Shown piece after piece: positions 27,633-36,788 of a DNA stretch of 64,000 nucleotides (position 1 is the stretch's first letter; each line of letters begins with the position of its first letter). The translations under genes and the position numbers were made by a program. Below the pieces are notes generated by a model. That model was not told the origin of the DNA. It ran no database searches and worked only from the letters and a program-made list of their open reading frames with translations. Source of the stretch: Ramlibacter tataouinensis (GTDB taxonomy: Bacteria > Pseudomonadota > Gammaproteobacteria > Burkholderiales > Burkholderiaceae_C); assembly GCF_001580455.1 (NCBI RefSeq), contig NZ_CP010951.1, positions 992,001 to 1,056,000 on the forward strand, read 5' to 3'.

Positions 27633-27910
27633 GGGTTCTCCTGAGTTCGCCTGCGCGGGCGGGATGTGAGCCACATGCAAGGGCGAACCGCAGGGCGGCG
27701 GGCTGGCTCAGCGGCAAGAATTCACGAAACGGCGCGACTCCGTGTTTCAACCTATGTCTGCGTGACACACAGTGCCGGCTGGCGCGATAGCCCTGCTTCG
27801 GCTTGCTGCTTGGGAGGAATCACTCATCCTTGCCGCAGGCCATCCGGCCTTGGGCTGGGAATTTCGTTAACTCTGTAACGCCTGCTGAGTTGGCGTGTGG
27901 CCGCGGTGCG

Positions 27911-28966
27911 TCACGGCCGCCGGCCCTCGAAGGCATCCTGCAACAGCCGGCGGATGGCGCCGGCCTCGAGGGGCCGCGGGTTCGGATAGGGGCTCTGCAG
28001 GGCCAGCTCGCAGGCCCGGTCCACGTCGGCCGCGCGCATCCCGATGTCGCGCAGCGCCGTCGGCGCGCCATTGGCTTGCGCAAGGTCGAAGACGCCTTGC
28101 GCCGCGTCCGCGACACCCAGTGCCATTGCGATGCGCTGCATGGCGACCGGCGCTGCCGGCGCGTTGTAGGCCAGCGCATGCGGCAGCACGATGGTGTGGG
28201 TTTCCGCGTGCGGCAAGTTGAAGCTGCCCCCGAGCGTATGGCACAGCTTGTGGTGCAGCGCCATGCTGACATTGCCAAGGACCGTGCCGCACAACCATGC
28301 GCCATAGAGCGCTTGCGAGCGCGCTTCGATATCGCGCGGGTTGGCCCGGATGGCCGGCAGGCTGCGCGCCAATGCAGCGATGCCCTCCTTCGCCATCAGG
28401 TCCATCACCGGATTGCCGTCGGCCGCGTAGAGCCCTTCGGCCGCGTGCGCGATCGCGTTGATGCCGCTGGTGATGCTGAGCGTCGCGGGCAACTCGAGCG
28501 TCAGTTCCGGATCGTAGATGACGGTGCGCGGCAGCACCTTCGCATCGCGCCCGGTCTTCTTCGCCCCGCCTTCGGTGATGCCGTAGATCGGCGTCATCTC
28601 GCTGCCGGCATAGGTGGTCGGGATGGCCAGGATGGGCAGTCCCGATTCGAGGGCGATGGCCTTGCCCAGCCCGGTGGTGGACCCGCCCCCGATCGCGACC
28701 GCGCTGTCTGCGCCGAGCGAACGCGCGGCCTCGCGCGCCTCCCGTGCCGTCTCGATGGGAACATGCATGAGGGCACGCGCGAAGATGCCCGCCGACAGCG
28801 GTCCGAGCATGGCGGCGATCCGCTCCGCCAGGGCGTGCTGCCCCGGCGTCGCGAGCACGAGCGCGCGCCGCACCCCGAGCCTGCGGACCTCGTCGCCGAG
28901 CCGGTCCAGCGCGCCGCGGCCGAAGACCACGCGCGCGGCCTGGGCCGTGTAGGTGAAGGGTCTCAT
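27911..28966 (-). CDS. Maleylacetate reductase (iron-type alcohol dehydrogenase family)
   Basis: A 351-residue NAD(P)H-dependent reductase converting maleylacetate to 3-oxoadipate. GGGSTTGLGKAIA is the nucleotide-binding motif, PTTYAGSEMTPIYGITEGGAKKTGRD a maleylacetate-reductase signature, and CHTLGGSFNLPHAETHTIVLPHALAYN carries the metal-site histidines. The ATG overlaps the preceding stop (ATGA). Third gene after the CoA-transferase pair, consistent with channelling 3-oxoadipate. Confidence 0.9.
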   Translation of the reverse strand: MRPFTYTAQAARVVFGRGALDRLGDEVRRLGVRRALVLATPGQHALAERIAAMLGPLSAGIFARALMHVPIETAREAREAARSLGADSAVAIGGGSTTGLGKAIALESGLPILAIPTTYAGSEMTPIYGITEGGAKKTGRDAKVLPRTVIYDPELTLELPATLSITSGINAIAHAAEGLYAADGNPVMDLMAKEGIAALARSLPAIRANPRDIEARSQALYGAWLCGTVLGNVSMALHHKLCHTLGGSFNLPHAETHTIVLPHALAYNAPAAPVAMQRIAMALGVADAAQGVFDLAQANGAPTALRDIGMRAADVDRACELALQSPYPNPRPLEAGAIRRLLQDAFEGRRP

Positions 28967-29613
28967 GGTGCCGGCGCGGCCAGGGGCAACCCGACCAGCT
29001 TCTCCAGTTCGGCGGCGCTCAGCCCGTCCACCGTGTCGACCAGGCGCAGCCCCTGCCGCGTGCACTCGAAGGTGGCCAGGTCGGTGTAGACGCGCTTGAC
29101 GCAAGCGATGGCGGTGAGCGGATACGCGCAGCGCTCCACCAGCTTGCTGCGTCCGTCCTTGGTCAGCAGATCCATCATGACCCAGGTCTGCTTGGCGCCG
29201 ACCGCCAGGTCCATCGCACCGCCCACGGCCGGGATCGCGTCCTTCTCACCGGTGTGCCAGTTCGCGAGGTCGCCGGTGGCGGACACCTGGAAGGCGCCCA
29301 GCACGCAGATGTCCAGATGGCCGCCGCGCATCATCGCGAAGCTGTCGGCATGGTGGAAGTAGGCGCCGCCGGCCAGCAGCGTCACCGGCTGCTTGCCGGC
29401 GTTGATCAGGTCGTAGTCCTCCTCGCCCTCGGCCGGCGCGGGGCCCATGCCGAGTATGCCGTTCTCGCTGTGGAGAATCACCTCGGTCCCGGGCGGCAGG
29501 TGATTGGCCACCAGTGTCGGCATGCCGATGCCCAGGTTGACGTAGGCGCCGTCGCGGATGTCCCGTGCCACGCGGCGGGCGAGTTCGTCCTTGGTCCTGC
29601 GCTGCCAGGCCAT
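28963..29613 (-). CDS. pcaJ: 3-oxoacid/3-oxoadipate CoA-transferase subunit B
   Basis: A 216-residue subunit with the catalytic Glu50 in HSENGILGMG. ARDIRDGAYVNLGIGMPTLV opens the fold and GGAMDLAVGAKQTWV is conserved. With subunit A it moves CoA from succinyl-CoA to 3-oxoadipate or acetoacetate. The neighbouring maleylacetate reductase favours 3-oxoadipate. The gene starts one base after the subunit A stop. Confidence 0.92.
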   Translation of the reverse strand: MAWQRRTKDELARRVARDIRDGAYVNLGIGMPTLVANHLPPGTEVILHSENGILGMGPAPAEGEEDYDLINAGKQPVTLLAGGAYFHHADSFAMMRGGHLDICVLGAFQVSATGDLANWHTGEKDAIPAVGGAMDLAVGAKQTWVMMDLLTKDGRSKLVERCAYPLTAIACVKRVYTDLATFECTRQGLRLVDTVDGLSAAELEKLVGLPLAAPAP

Positions 29614-29614
29614 G

Positions 29615-30316
29615 TCAAGCCGCCTTCCGGAAACCGCCGCCCTGCGTGGCGGTACGCGGCACCTGCACGAGGTGCGTGACGAAGATGCCCGGGGTAACGA
29701 CCGTTTCCGGGTCGAGCACGCCGAGCGGCACGATCTCGTGCACGCTGGCCACGGTCTTGCGCGCCGCGGTGGCCATCACCGGCCCGAAGTTGCGCGCCGC
29801 CTTGCGGTAGTTGAGATTGCCCCAACGGTCGCCACGTTCGGCCCTGATCAGGGCCAGGTCGCCGTGGATCGGGTACTCCAGGACATGCAGGCGCCCGCCG
29901 ATCTCGCGCGTCTCCTTGCCCTTGGCCAGCTCGGTGCCGTAGCCGGTCGGTGTGAAGAAAGCGCCGATGCCCGCGCCCGCGGCGCGCAGGCGCTCCGCCA
30001 GGTTGCCCTGCGCCACCAGTTCCAGCTCGATGCGGCCGGAGCGGTACAGGGCGTCGAACACATGGCTGTCCGCCTGTCGCGGAAAGCTGCAGATGATCTT
30101 GCGGACCCGCCCGGCCTTGAGCAGCGCGGCCAGGCCGGTGTCGCCGTTGCCGGCGTTGTTGTTCACGACGGTCAGCTCGCGCGCGCCCTGCGCAATCAGG
30201 CCGTCGATCAGTTCGTTGGGGATGCCTGCCGTGCCGAAACCGCCGATCAGCACCGTGCTGCCGTCGGCCAGCCCGTGCAGGGCCTCGGCTACCGATGATG
30301 CGATCTTGTCGATCAT
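29615..30316 (-). CDS. pcaI: 3-oxoacid/3-oxoadipate CoA-transferase subunit A
   Basis: A 233-residue subunit. The glycine-rich VLIGGFGTAGIPNELIDGL and NNNAGNGDTGLAALL blocks bind CoA, and GAFFTPTGYGTELAKGKETREI is conserved. First gene of the three-gene set; no ring-cleavage dioxygenase is in the window, so the aromatic substrate is unknown. Confidence 0.92.
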   Translation of the reverse strand: MIDKIASSVAEALHGLADGSTVLIGGFGTAGIPNELIDGLIAQGARELTVVNNNAGNGDTGLAALLKAGRVRKIICSFPRQADSHVFDALYRSGRIELELVAQGNLAERLRAAGAGIGAFFTPTGYGTELAKGKETREIGGRLHVLEYPIHGDLALIRAERGDRWGNLNYRKAARNFGPVMATAARKTVASVHEIVPLGVLDPETVVTPGIFVTHLVQVPRTATQGGGFRKAA

Positions 30317-30334
30317 GTCCGTGGTCAGCCTGTG

Positions 30335-30371
30335 AAAAAAGCCCCGGCAATCATTCTCCGCCTGTGGCCGG
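30335..30371 (-). terminator. Weak terminator after the DUF5996 gene
   Basis: On the minus strand GCCGG and CCGGC form a 5-bp stem with a long loop, followed by GGGC and six T residues. It lies 70-106 bases past the DUF5996 stop and just before subunit A of the CoA transferase. The stem is short, so it is tentative. Confidence 0.3.
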
Positions 30372-30440
30372 CAAAGTGACAGCCGCGTCGGCCGAAACCG
30401 TCGAGGTGGCGTTGCAGTGTGCCAGCGGGCCGGCTCAGCA

Positions 30441-31397
30441 TCAAGGCCCAGCCGTTGATGGGATTGCTGAGCTCGGGGGCAGCGTGCATTCCAGGCCCGC
30501 GCGATCCCACTGGCCCCGGTCGGCCGCCGCCGCGTAGCTGGATTGCAGGAACAGCAGCAGCTCGGCCTGGGGATCCGGTGCCTGCCGCACGGCGTCGTAG
30601 GGCAGGATGAACTCGCGCAACGACTGGCTGTAGAAAGCCGCCGCCGGCTGCACCGCCGCCGCCGAGAAACCTTCGGGCTCCGGATAAGCGTAGGCGTAGA
30701 AGGCGGGATAGCCCAGGCCCGGGCCTGCCCAGAAGCCGCAACTGCTGACCTCGTGCGAGTAAGCCTCGCGCACGACCCAGTCGGCCAGGTTGGGGACGCC
30801 GCCCGGGTGGGGTGGCGCCGCGCGCCCGGAAAAGCGCGTCACGGCGAGATCCATCGCGCCCCAGAAGAAGTGCACCGGGCTGCTCTTGCCGCGGAAGCGG
30901 GCCCGGAAGGTGCGTAGCACGCGGTCGACCTGCAGCAGGATGCGCCAGTAGCGGCGGACCGCGTCACCGTCGTAAGGACGCAGTTCGGTGTCGCGCTCGA
31001 ACGGCAGGGCATCGGGAATCTCGCAGGGCCGGGAAGAGATATCCATCGGAATGCCGAGCGACTGCAGCGCCTGCTTGACGCCAGCGTGGAACTGCGCGAC
31101 GGACTGCGGCTCGAGCGGCAAGGCGGCGCTGGCACCGTCGCTCGCGCTGATCTGCAACCGGTGGTCCAGGAAGTCGAAGTCCGCTTGCCAGAAACGATCG
31201 CCGCAGGGCAGCGGCCCCGTGCCGATCCCGCGCCCGGTCAGCGGCAGGGCCACGTGCCAGGAGTGATTGGTCCAGGCGGTGCCGGCGAGCCGCAGCTTCC
31301 CGATCACCTGCATCCATCGGTGCAGCGCGGCATGCGTGCCTTCCCATTCGGAAAGCGGCAGGGGTGGCCAGGCCGCGGCTGTGGTGCGTGAATCCAT
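30441..31397 (-). CDS. DUF5996 family protein
   Basis: A 318-residue protein of unknown function with the opening WPPLPLSEWEGTHAALHRWMQVIGKLRLA, then NHSWHVALPLTGRGIGTGPLP, FDFLDHRL, and VHFFWGAMDLAVTRFSGR, a pattern I recall for DUF5996. No signal peptide or membrane segment. ATG 31397 lacks a clear SD; a GTG six codons upstream is possible. About 270 bases upstream, to the LysR stop, show nothing I can name. Confidence 0.8.
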   Translation of the reverse strand: MDSRTTAAAWPPLPLSEWEGTHAALHRWMQVIGKLRLAGTAWTNHSWHVALPLTGRGIGTGPLPCGDRFWQADFDFLDHRLQISASDGASAALPLEPQSVAQFHAGVKQALQSLGIPMDISSRPCEIPDALPFERDTELRPYDGDAVRRYWRILLQVDRVLRTFRARFRGKSSPVHFFWGAMDLAVTRFSGRAAPPHPGGVPNLADWVVREAYSHEVSSCGFWAGPGLGYPAFYAYAYPEPEGFSAAAVQPAAAFYSQSLREFILPYDAVRQAPDPQAELLLFLQSSYAAAADRGQWDRAGLECTLPPSSAIPSTAGP

Positions 31398-31669
31398 GGT
31401 CGGCTGCGGGCACACGAGCGCCCAAATCCCTTATACGCCGGTCGACACGCGCTTGGGCGGCGCTTCCCCTACCACAAGCGCGACGGACGGTAGCTCACAG
31501 TCTGCGGGGACAAGGCTGTGGACAAGGCATTGACACCCTGGTCAAAGCCAGTCCCGGCGCGGCCTGCAGCAGCTTGAGTATTTTTTAAGCAGACTCCGGG
31601 GCCGGCATCGTTCGATGCGCCCGGTGTGGCGCCCTGTCGACATCGCAGCCGCCAGTCGGTCGCGCACTA

Positions 31670-32590
31670 TCACAAAGAACTTCCCTTGCCCGCTGCTCCG
31701 AGCTGGGCCAGGTAGTCGAGCAGCAGCAGCGCCGAGGGCGTCAGCGTCTGCGCGTCGCGAAAGCAGACGATGAAGCGCCGCTCGGCCCAGGGCTCGTCCA
31801 GGGCGAGCAGCTTCAGGCCGTACGCGCCGGCCATGGGTTGGGCCACTTCGCGCGGCACCACGCTGATGGCGAGGCCCGCGCGCACGACGCGCAGCGCGGC
31901 CTCGAAGTTGGTCACGATCACCCGGTGGCGCACCGCCCGGCCCAGGCCGGCGGCGATCTGCTGCAACCGAACCTGCACGGCACTGCTGACCGGCAGGCCG
32001 ACCTGTTCGTAGTCCAGCGTGTCGGCGAAGCGCACCTTGCGGCGTCCGGCCAGCGGATGCCGGCCCGGCACGACCACGCACAAGTGATCACTGCGATAGG
32101 GCCGGGACTGCAGGCCGTTCAGTTCGGCCGCATCCCAGCAGACCCCGAGCGAGGCCATGCCTTCCTGCACACCGCGCACGATCTCCGGGCTGACGCGCTC
32201 TTCCAGGTCCACCTGGATGGCACGGTGCTCGGGTTCGGACAGGAACGCGGCAACGTCTTCGGCCAGCGACTCCGTCATCGCCGATACGGAGGCGAGCACC
32301 CGCACCTGGCCGCGGGCCCCGCCCGCGAAGTTGCGCATGTCGGACTGGATGCGCGTGGCGCTGTCGAGGATCGCGCGCGCGTGCTCCAGCAGGGTCTGCC
32401 CGGCCGTCGTGGGCACCACGCCGTAGCGCTTGCGTGCCAGCAGCGGCGTGCCCAGTTGGTCCTCGAGCTGCGCCAGGCGCTTGCTGATGGCTGACCCGAC
32501 GATGTTCGCGCGCTCGCTGGCGCGCGCGATGTTGCCCTCTTCGCAGACGGCGACGAAGAGGCGCAAGGTGGTGAGGTCGAGGTCGCGCAT
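31670..32590 (-). CDS. LysR-family transcriptional regulator
   Basis: A 306-residue regulator: winged helix-turn-helix in residues about 1-65 (TLRLFVAVCEEGNIARASERANIVGSAISKRLAQLE in two parts) and an effector-binding domain beyond. It diverges from the HMG-CoA-lyase operon with 83 bases between starts, and that gap holds nested inverted repeats. The usual arrangement predicts it controls that operon with a pathway acid or CoA ester as effector. Confidence 0.92.
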   Translation of the reverse strand: MRDLDLTTLRLFVAVCEEGNIARASERANIVGSAISKRLAQLEDQLGTPLLARKRYGVVPTTAGQTLLEHARAILDSATRIQSDMRNFAGGARGQVRVLASVSAMTESLAEDVAAFLSEPEHRAIQVDLEERVSPEIVRGVQEGMASLGVCWDAAELNGLQSRPYRSDHLCVVVPGRHPLAGRRKVRFADTLDYEQVGLPVSSAVQVRLQQIAAGLGRAVRHRVIVTNFEAALRVVRAGLAISVVPREVAQPMAGAYGLKLLALDEPWAERRFIVCFRDAQTLTPSALLLLDYLAQLGAAGKGSSL

Positions 32591-32597
32591 GAGCTTC

Positions 32598-32661
32598 AGA
32601 ATTTCCAGACCGGAACGAACTACGTTCCAAATGATCGCTTCTTGCCCGCTCTGGAAATTCT
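32598..32661. promoter_or_regulatory. Nested inverted repeats between LysR gene and lyase operon
   Basis: AGAATTTCCAGA (32598-32609) is the exact reverse complement of TCTGGAAATTCT (32650-32661). Between them GGAACG-N5-CGTTCC (32612-32628) forms an interrupted palindrome. Paired dyads in a divergent LysR promoter are typical recognition and activation sites. Confidence 0.65.
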
Positions 32662-32673
32662 AGACTCCAATCC

Positions 32674-33627
32674 ATGGAGACAAGACCTTTGCCTGCGCTG
32701 CCACAGCGCGTCGTGATACGGGAAGTGGGCCTGCGCGACGGCCTGCAGATCATTCCCACCATCGTGCCCACGAGCGTCAAGCTGGAGTGGATCCGTGCGG
32801 CCCACGTGGCCGGCGTGCGCGAGCTGGAGGTGGGCTCCTTCGTGCCGGCGCGGCTGATGCCGCAGCTGGCCGATACCGCCGAAGTGCTGGCCTATGCGAA
32901 GCGCTTGCCGGGGCTCGTGGCCTCGGTGCTGGTACCCAACCTCAAGGGCGCCGAGCGGGCGATCGCCGAAGAGGCGGACGCGATGCTGGTGCCGCTGTCG
33001 GCCAGCCATGCGCACAGCCTGGCGAATTTGCGCAAGACGCCGGATGACGTGGTGGCCGAGATCGGCCGCATCCGCGCAGCGCGCGATGCGGCCGGTTCGG
33101 CGACCCGGCTGGAAGTGGGCATGAGCACGGCCTTCGGCTGCACGCTGCAGGGCCGCGTCGAGGACGACGAGGTCGTGCGCCTGGTGCAGAAGGTGCTCGA
33201 TGCGGGCGCCGACAGCGTCGGCCTGGCCGACACCGTGGGCTACGCCGATCCGGCGATGGTGTCGCGCCTGTTCGAGAAGGTTCTGCGGGTGGCGGGCGAT
33301 CGCGTGGCCACGGCGCACTTTCACGACACCCGCGGGCTGGGGCTGGCCAACTGCTACGCCGCGCTGCAGATGGGCATCACGCGGCTGGACGCCTGCCTGG
33401 GCGGCATCGGCGGCTGCCCGCATGCACCGGGCGCCAGCGGCAATGTCTCCACCGAGGACCTGGCCTACATGCTGGCCAGCATGGGTATTGCCACCGGCCT
33501 GGACTTCGACGCCCTCATGGCGCTGCGCGGCAAGCTGGCCGGATGGCTTCAGGGCGAAACGCTGCACGGCGCCATCTGGCGCGCCGGCCTGCCCAAGACG
33601 ATGCAAGGCGAGGAGGTGACTGCATGA
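32674..33627 (+). CDS. Hydroxymethylglutaryl-CoA lyase family protein
   Basis: A 317-residue TIM-barrel aldolase cleaving HMG-CoA or a related 3-hydroxy-3-methylacyl-CoA to acetyl-CoA and a keto acid. The metal motif is VGLRDGLQ (near residue 18), FHDTRGLGLAN gives the later metal ligands, and GGIGGCPHAPGASGNVSTED is the catalytic Cys loop. Pairing with a class III CoA transferase and a Bug protein suggests catabolism of an imported branched hydroxyacid. Stop overlaps the next ATG. Confidence 0.92.
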   Translation: METRPLPALPQRVVIREVGLRDGLQIIPTIVPTSVKLEWIRAAHVAGVRELEVGSFVPARLMPQLADTAEVLAYAKRLPGLVASVLVPNLKGAERAIAEEADAMLVPLSASHAHSLANLRKTPDDVVAEIGRIRAARDAAGSATRLEVGMSTAFGCTLQGRVEDDEVVRLVQKVLDAGADSVGLADTVGYADPAMVSRLFEKVLRVAGDRVATAHFHDTRGLGLANCYAALQMGITRLDACLGGIGGCPHAPGASGNVSTEDLAYMLASMGIATGLDFDALMALRGKLAGWLQGETLHGAIWRAGLPKTMQGEEVTA

Positions 33628-34832
33628 ACGCGCATTCCACGGTACCGGCGCCCCAGCCCTTGCAGGGCCTGCGCGTCATCGAGTTCACACACATGGTGAT
33701 GGGCCCGACCTGCGGCATGGTGCTGGCCGACATGGGCGCCGAGGTGGTGAAGATCGAGCCGGTCGATGGCGACCGCACGCGCCGCCTGCTGGGCGCCGGC
33801 TCGGGCTTCTTCCCCATGTTCAACCGCAACAAGAAGAGCATCGGCATCGACCTGCACCAGCCCGAAGGCGCGGAGCTGGCGCGGCGGCTGTGCGCGAGCG
33901 CCGATGTGGTCGCCGAGAACTTCAAGCCCGGCACCATGGAGAAGTACGGCCTCGACTACCAGTCGCTCGCCGCGGCGAACCCGCGCCTGATCTACGTGAG
34001 CCACAAGGGCTTCCTGCCGGGCCCCTACGACCACCGCACCGCGCTGGACGAAGTGGTGCAGATGATGGGCGGCCTGGCCTACATGACCGGGCGCCCCGGC
34101 GACCCGCTGCGCGCCGGCACCAGCGTCAACGACATCATGGGCGGCCTGTTCGGCGCCATCGGCGCCCTGGGCGCGCTGATCCAGCGCGGCATCACCGGCA
34201 AGGGTATGGAAGTGCAATCGGCGCTGTACGAGAACAACGTCTTCCTCATGGGCCAGCACATGCTTCAGTTCGCCATGACCGGCCGCCACCCCCAGCCCAT
34301 GCCGGCCCGCGACAACCCCTGGGCCGTGTACGACGTGTTCACGGTGAAGGACGGCGAACAGATCTTCCTCGCCGCGGTGAGCGACCCGCAGTGGCAGACC
34401 TTCTGCGAGGCGCTCGGCTTTGCCGACCTGAAGGCCGAACCAGAGCTCGCCACCAACAACCAGCGCGTGCAGCAGCGCCCGCGCCTGCTGGCCACCTTGC
34501 GCGAGAGGCTGGCGGACCGGAGCGCTGCCGAGTTGACCGCCGCGATGGAGAAAGCCGGCCTGCCTTTCGCGCCGATCCGGCGCCCCGAGGACCTGCTGGA
34601 AGACGAGCACCTGCTGGCCACCGGCGGCCTGGCCGAGGTCGTGCTGTCCGACGGCGACAAGGCGGGGCAGCGCGTGAAGACCACGCTCTTTCCGATCACC
34701 ATGAACGGCAGCCGGCTGGGCGTGCGGCTGCAGCCGCCGCGGCTGGGCGAACACAGCCGCGAACTGCTGCTGGCAGCCGGCTACGGCGAAGAGCAGATCG
34801 CGCAGTTGCGCGAACGCGCCATCGTTTGTTGA
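33624..34832 (+). CDS. CaiB/BaiF class III CoA transferase
   Basis: A 402-residue CoA transferase. GLRVIEFTHMVMGPTCGMVLADMGAEVVKIE is the N-terminal signature and ADVVAENFKPGTMEKYGLDY the second. It probably charges the acid later cleaved by the preceding lyase. GAGGAGGTGACTGC before ATG 33624 is a strong SD within the lyase 3' end, giving tight coupling. Confidence 0.92.
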   Translation: MNAHSTVPAPQPLQGLRVIEFTHMVMGPTCGMVLADMGAEVVKIEPVDGDRTRRLLGAGSGFFPMFNRNKKSIGIDLHQPEGAELARRLCASADVVAENFKPGTMEKYGLDYQSLAAANPRLIYVSHKGFLPGPYDHRTALDEVVQMMGGLAYMTGRPGDPLRAGTSVNDIMGGLFGAIGALGALIQRGITGKGMEVQSALYENNVFLMGQHMLQFAMTGRHPQPMPARDNPWAVYDVFTVKDGEQIFLAAVSDPQWQTFCEALGFADLKAEPELATNNQRVQQRPRLLATLRERLADRSAAELTAAMEKAGLPFAPIRRPEDLLEDEHLLATGGLAEVVLSDGDKAGQRVKTTLFPITMNGSRLGVRLQPPRLGEHSRELLLAAGYGEEQIAQLRERAIVC

Positions 34833-34863
34833 AAGCTGAACTACCCACAATCGGAGACAAGCC

Positions 34864-35847
34864 ATGAACCGGGAAACCCAACTCACGCGCCGCACCTGCC
34901 TGGGCGCCGCCCTCGCCGCTTTCGCAGCAGGAGGCCTGCCCTTGCTGGCGCGGGCCGAGTCCACCGTCAAGTTCATCCTGCCGAATGCCACCGGCTCCGG
35001 CATCGACGCCATCACCCGGGCTGCGCAGCCTGCGCTGGCGAAGGCGCTGAACGCCTCGGTCGTGGTCGACAACCAGCCCGGCGCCGGCGGCGTGGTGGGA
35101 CTGCAGGCGCTGGCCCGTTCGGCGCCCGACGGCAACACCCTGTCGGTGGTGTCGAACAACGTGGTGATCTTCCCCAGCGTGCTGAAGTCGCTGCCCTTCG
35201 ACATGCCCGGCGACTTCACGCCGATCGCCGTGGTGGGCGCCACGCCCATGGTGCTGGTGGTCAATCCCGCCAAGGTGCCAGCGACCAGCGCCCGCGACTT
35301 CATCGCGCTGCTGAAAAGCAAGCCCGGGCAGCTGAACTTCGGCTCAGGCGGCAACGGCACCATCCTGCACCTGGCGACGGAGCTCTTCCTGGAAGCCGGC
35401 GGCGCCACCGCCAGGCACATCCCCTACAAGGGCGTGGGTCCGATGGTGACCGACCTCATGGGCGGGCAGATCGAATTCGCGACCGTCGCCCTGCCCAGCG
35501 TGCAGGGTCAGATCAGGAGCGGCTCGCTGCGCGCCATCGGCATGCTGTCGCCGCAGCGCTCACCCGCCGCCCCCGACATCCCGACCCTCGCCGAGCAGGG
35601 CCTCACGAACTTCTCCGTGGACGCCTGGTTCGCGGTGATCGGGCCCAAGAACCTGAGCGCGGCGAACGTGAATAAGGCGCACGAGGCGGTGGTCGCAGCC
35701 TTCAACGACCCGGCCGTGAAGGAGGCGATGGCCAAGCAGGGCAACACCATCAATATCGGTACGCCAGAGCAGGCGCAGGCCGCGTTCCGCTCCGAGCTCG
35801 CGAAGTACGCGGCGCTAGTCAAGAAGGTGGGGCTGGAGCCGCAGTGA
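34864..35847 (+). CDS. Tripartite tricarboxylate transporter (Bug/TctC) binding protein
   Basis: A 327-residue periplasmic protein with a twin-arginine-like leader (LTRRTCLGAALAAFAAGG). Family blocks are NATGSGIDAITRA, VVDNQPGAGGVVG and LNFGSGGNGTILHLATELF. Such proteins bind carboxylates for TctAB; none is here, as is common for Bug proteins. Third gene of the lyase operon, so it may capture the pathway acid. Confidence 0.92.
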   Translation: MNRETQLTRRTCLGAALAAFAAGGLPLLARAESTVKFILPNATGSGIDAITRAAQPALAKALNASVVVDNQPGAGGVVGLQALARSAPDGNTLSVVSNNVVIFPSVLKSLPFDMPGDFTPIAVVGATPMVLVVNPAKVPATSARDFIALLKSKPGQLNFGSGGNGTILHLATELFLEAGGATARHIPYKGVGPMVTDLMGGQIEFATVALPSVQGQIRSGSLRAIGMLSPQRSPAAPDIPTLAEQGLTNFSVDAWFAVIGPKNLSAANVNKAHEAVVAAFNDPAVKEAMAKQGNTINIGTPEQAQAAFRSELAKYAALVKKVGLEPQ

Positions 35848-36088
35848 ACTCCCGCGTCCGCAGGCTCCAGGTCCATTCGCGCACGACGAGCTCGGCGAAG
35901 AGACCGGTCTGTATGTAGGGGTCGGCGGCCAGGAACTCGCGGACCTGCGACTCCTGTCGGGCCGCGATGATGAGGAGCGTCCCGTTCATCGCGCCGTTGC
36001 TGTCGAGTGTCGGGCCGCCGTGAACGACGGTCACCGCATGGCCGGGATGCTCCCGCAGCCGGGCCCGGTGCGCAGGCCGCAGACGCCG
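35819..36088 (-). pseudogene. YciI-like domain fragment without a proper start
   Basis: The frame reads RRLRPAHRARLREHPGHAV, then VVHGGPTLDSNGAMNGTLLI and EFLAADPYIQTGLFAELVVREW, matching all but the first strand of a YciI-like domain. No ATG begins the domain; the nearest start is GTG at 36034, in mid-domain. The missing N-terminus suggests a decayed or recombined gene. It overlaps the Bug gene 3' end by 29 bases, convergently. A GTG-started 71-residue protein remains possible. Confidence 0.5.
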
Positions 36089-36221
36089 CTGTCCAGCCGC
36101 AACGCAGATTTGGCTCTGCAGGACAGCGGCTTGATCAGCTGATGCAACGCGCAGGGCCCTTGTATCCGGACGAATTCAGGACTAGCGTGGTGGCAGGGTA
36201 CACGCTCACGAGGACTTCCAG

Positions 36222-36788
36222 ATGGGCAAGCGCTTGACCGTGCCGTGGCGCCTTCGAAGCCTGCGGATGGGTGCAGCCGCGCTACTGACCGCCTGTGGTG
36301 GTGGGGCCGAGTTCGTCTTCGTGAGTTTCGATACGGGTGGATTGCAGCAGGGAGCTCCCGCGCGCGCCTGCGTCACCATCCGCGCCGAAGTGCCGGTGGA
36401 TGAGATACGTATCCAACCGGCCGGCGCCGGCGAAGTCACAGTGGCACTGTCCCCGCCGCGCGTCATCGACCTGCTGGATCCGGGCACCGGCGTGCTCGAA
36501 AAGCTGCAACTGCCGCCGCTGACGGCGGACGCCGTCGACGTCCGCCTGCGCGTGGCCGGCGACGGCGCCGTGCGCCTCGAGGACGGAACGATGGCGCCGC
36601 TGCGGGTGCCGCCTGCTTTGCGCCTCGTGGGCGATTTCCGCCTCGCGGCAGGCATGGCAGCCGACCTGGTGGTGCAAGGCTTCGATCGCTGCGGCGCCAT
36701 CCAGGCCTCGGGCGCGTTCTTCATGCTGAGCGTCGGCGACGTGCCCGCCTCCGTGCGTGCCGTGCAAGGAGGCTTCAGCGCCCGTTAG
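36222..36788 (+). CDS. Hypothetical lipoprotein, DUF4382-like
   Basis: A 188-residue protein with lipobox LLTAC (Cys25) then GGGAEF. The beta-rich body contains RVIDLLDPGTGVLEKLQLPPL and RLEDGTMAPLRVPPALRLVGDF, which resembles DUF4382-type surface lipoproteins; the match is by eye. Its 3' end overlaps the convergent lipoprotein gene by 14 bases. Confidence 0.6.
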   Translation: MGKRLTVPWRLRSLRMGAAALLTACGGGAEFVFVSFDTGGLQQGAPARACVTIRAEVPVDEIRIQPAGAGEVTVALSPPRVIDLLDPGTGVLEKLQLPPLTADAVDVRLRVAGDGAVRLEDGTMAPLRVPPALRLVGDFRLAAGMAADLVVQGFDRCGAIQASGAFFMLSVGDVPASVRAVQGGFSAR

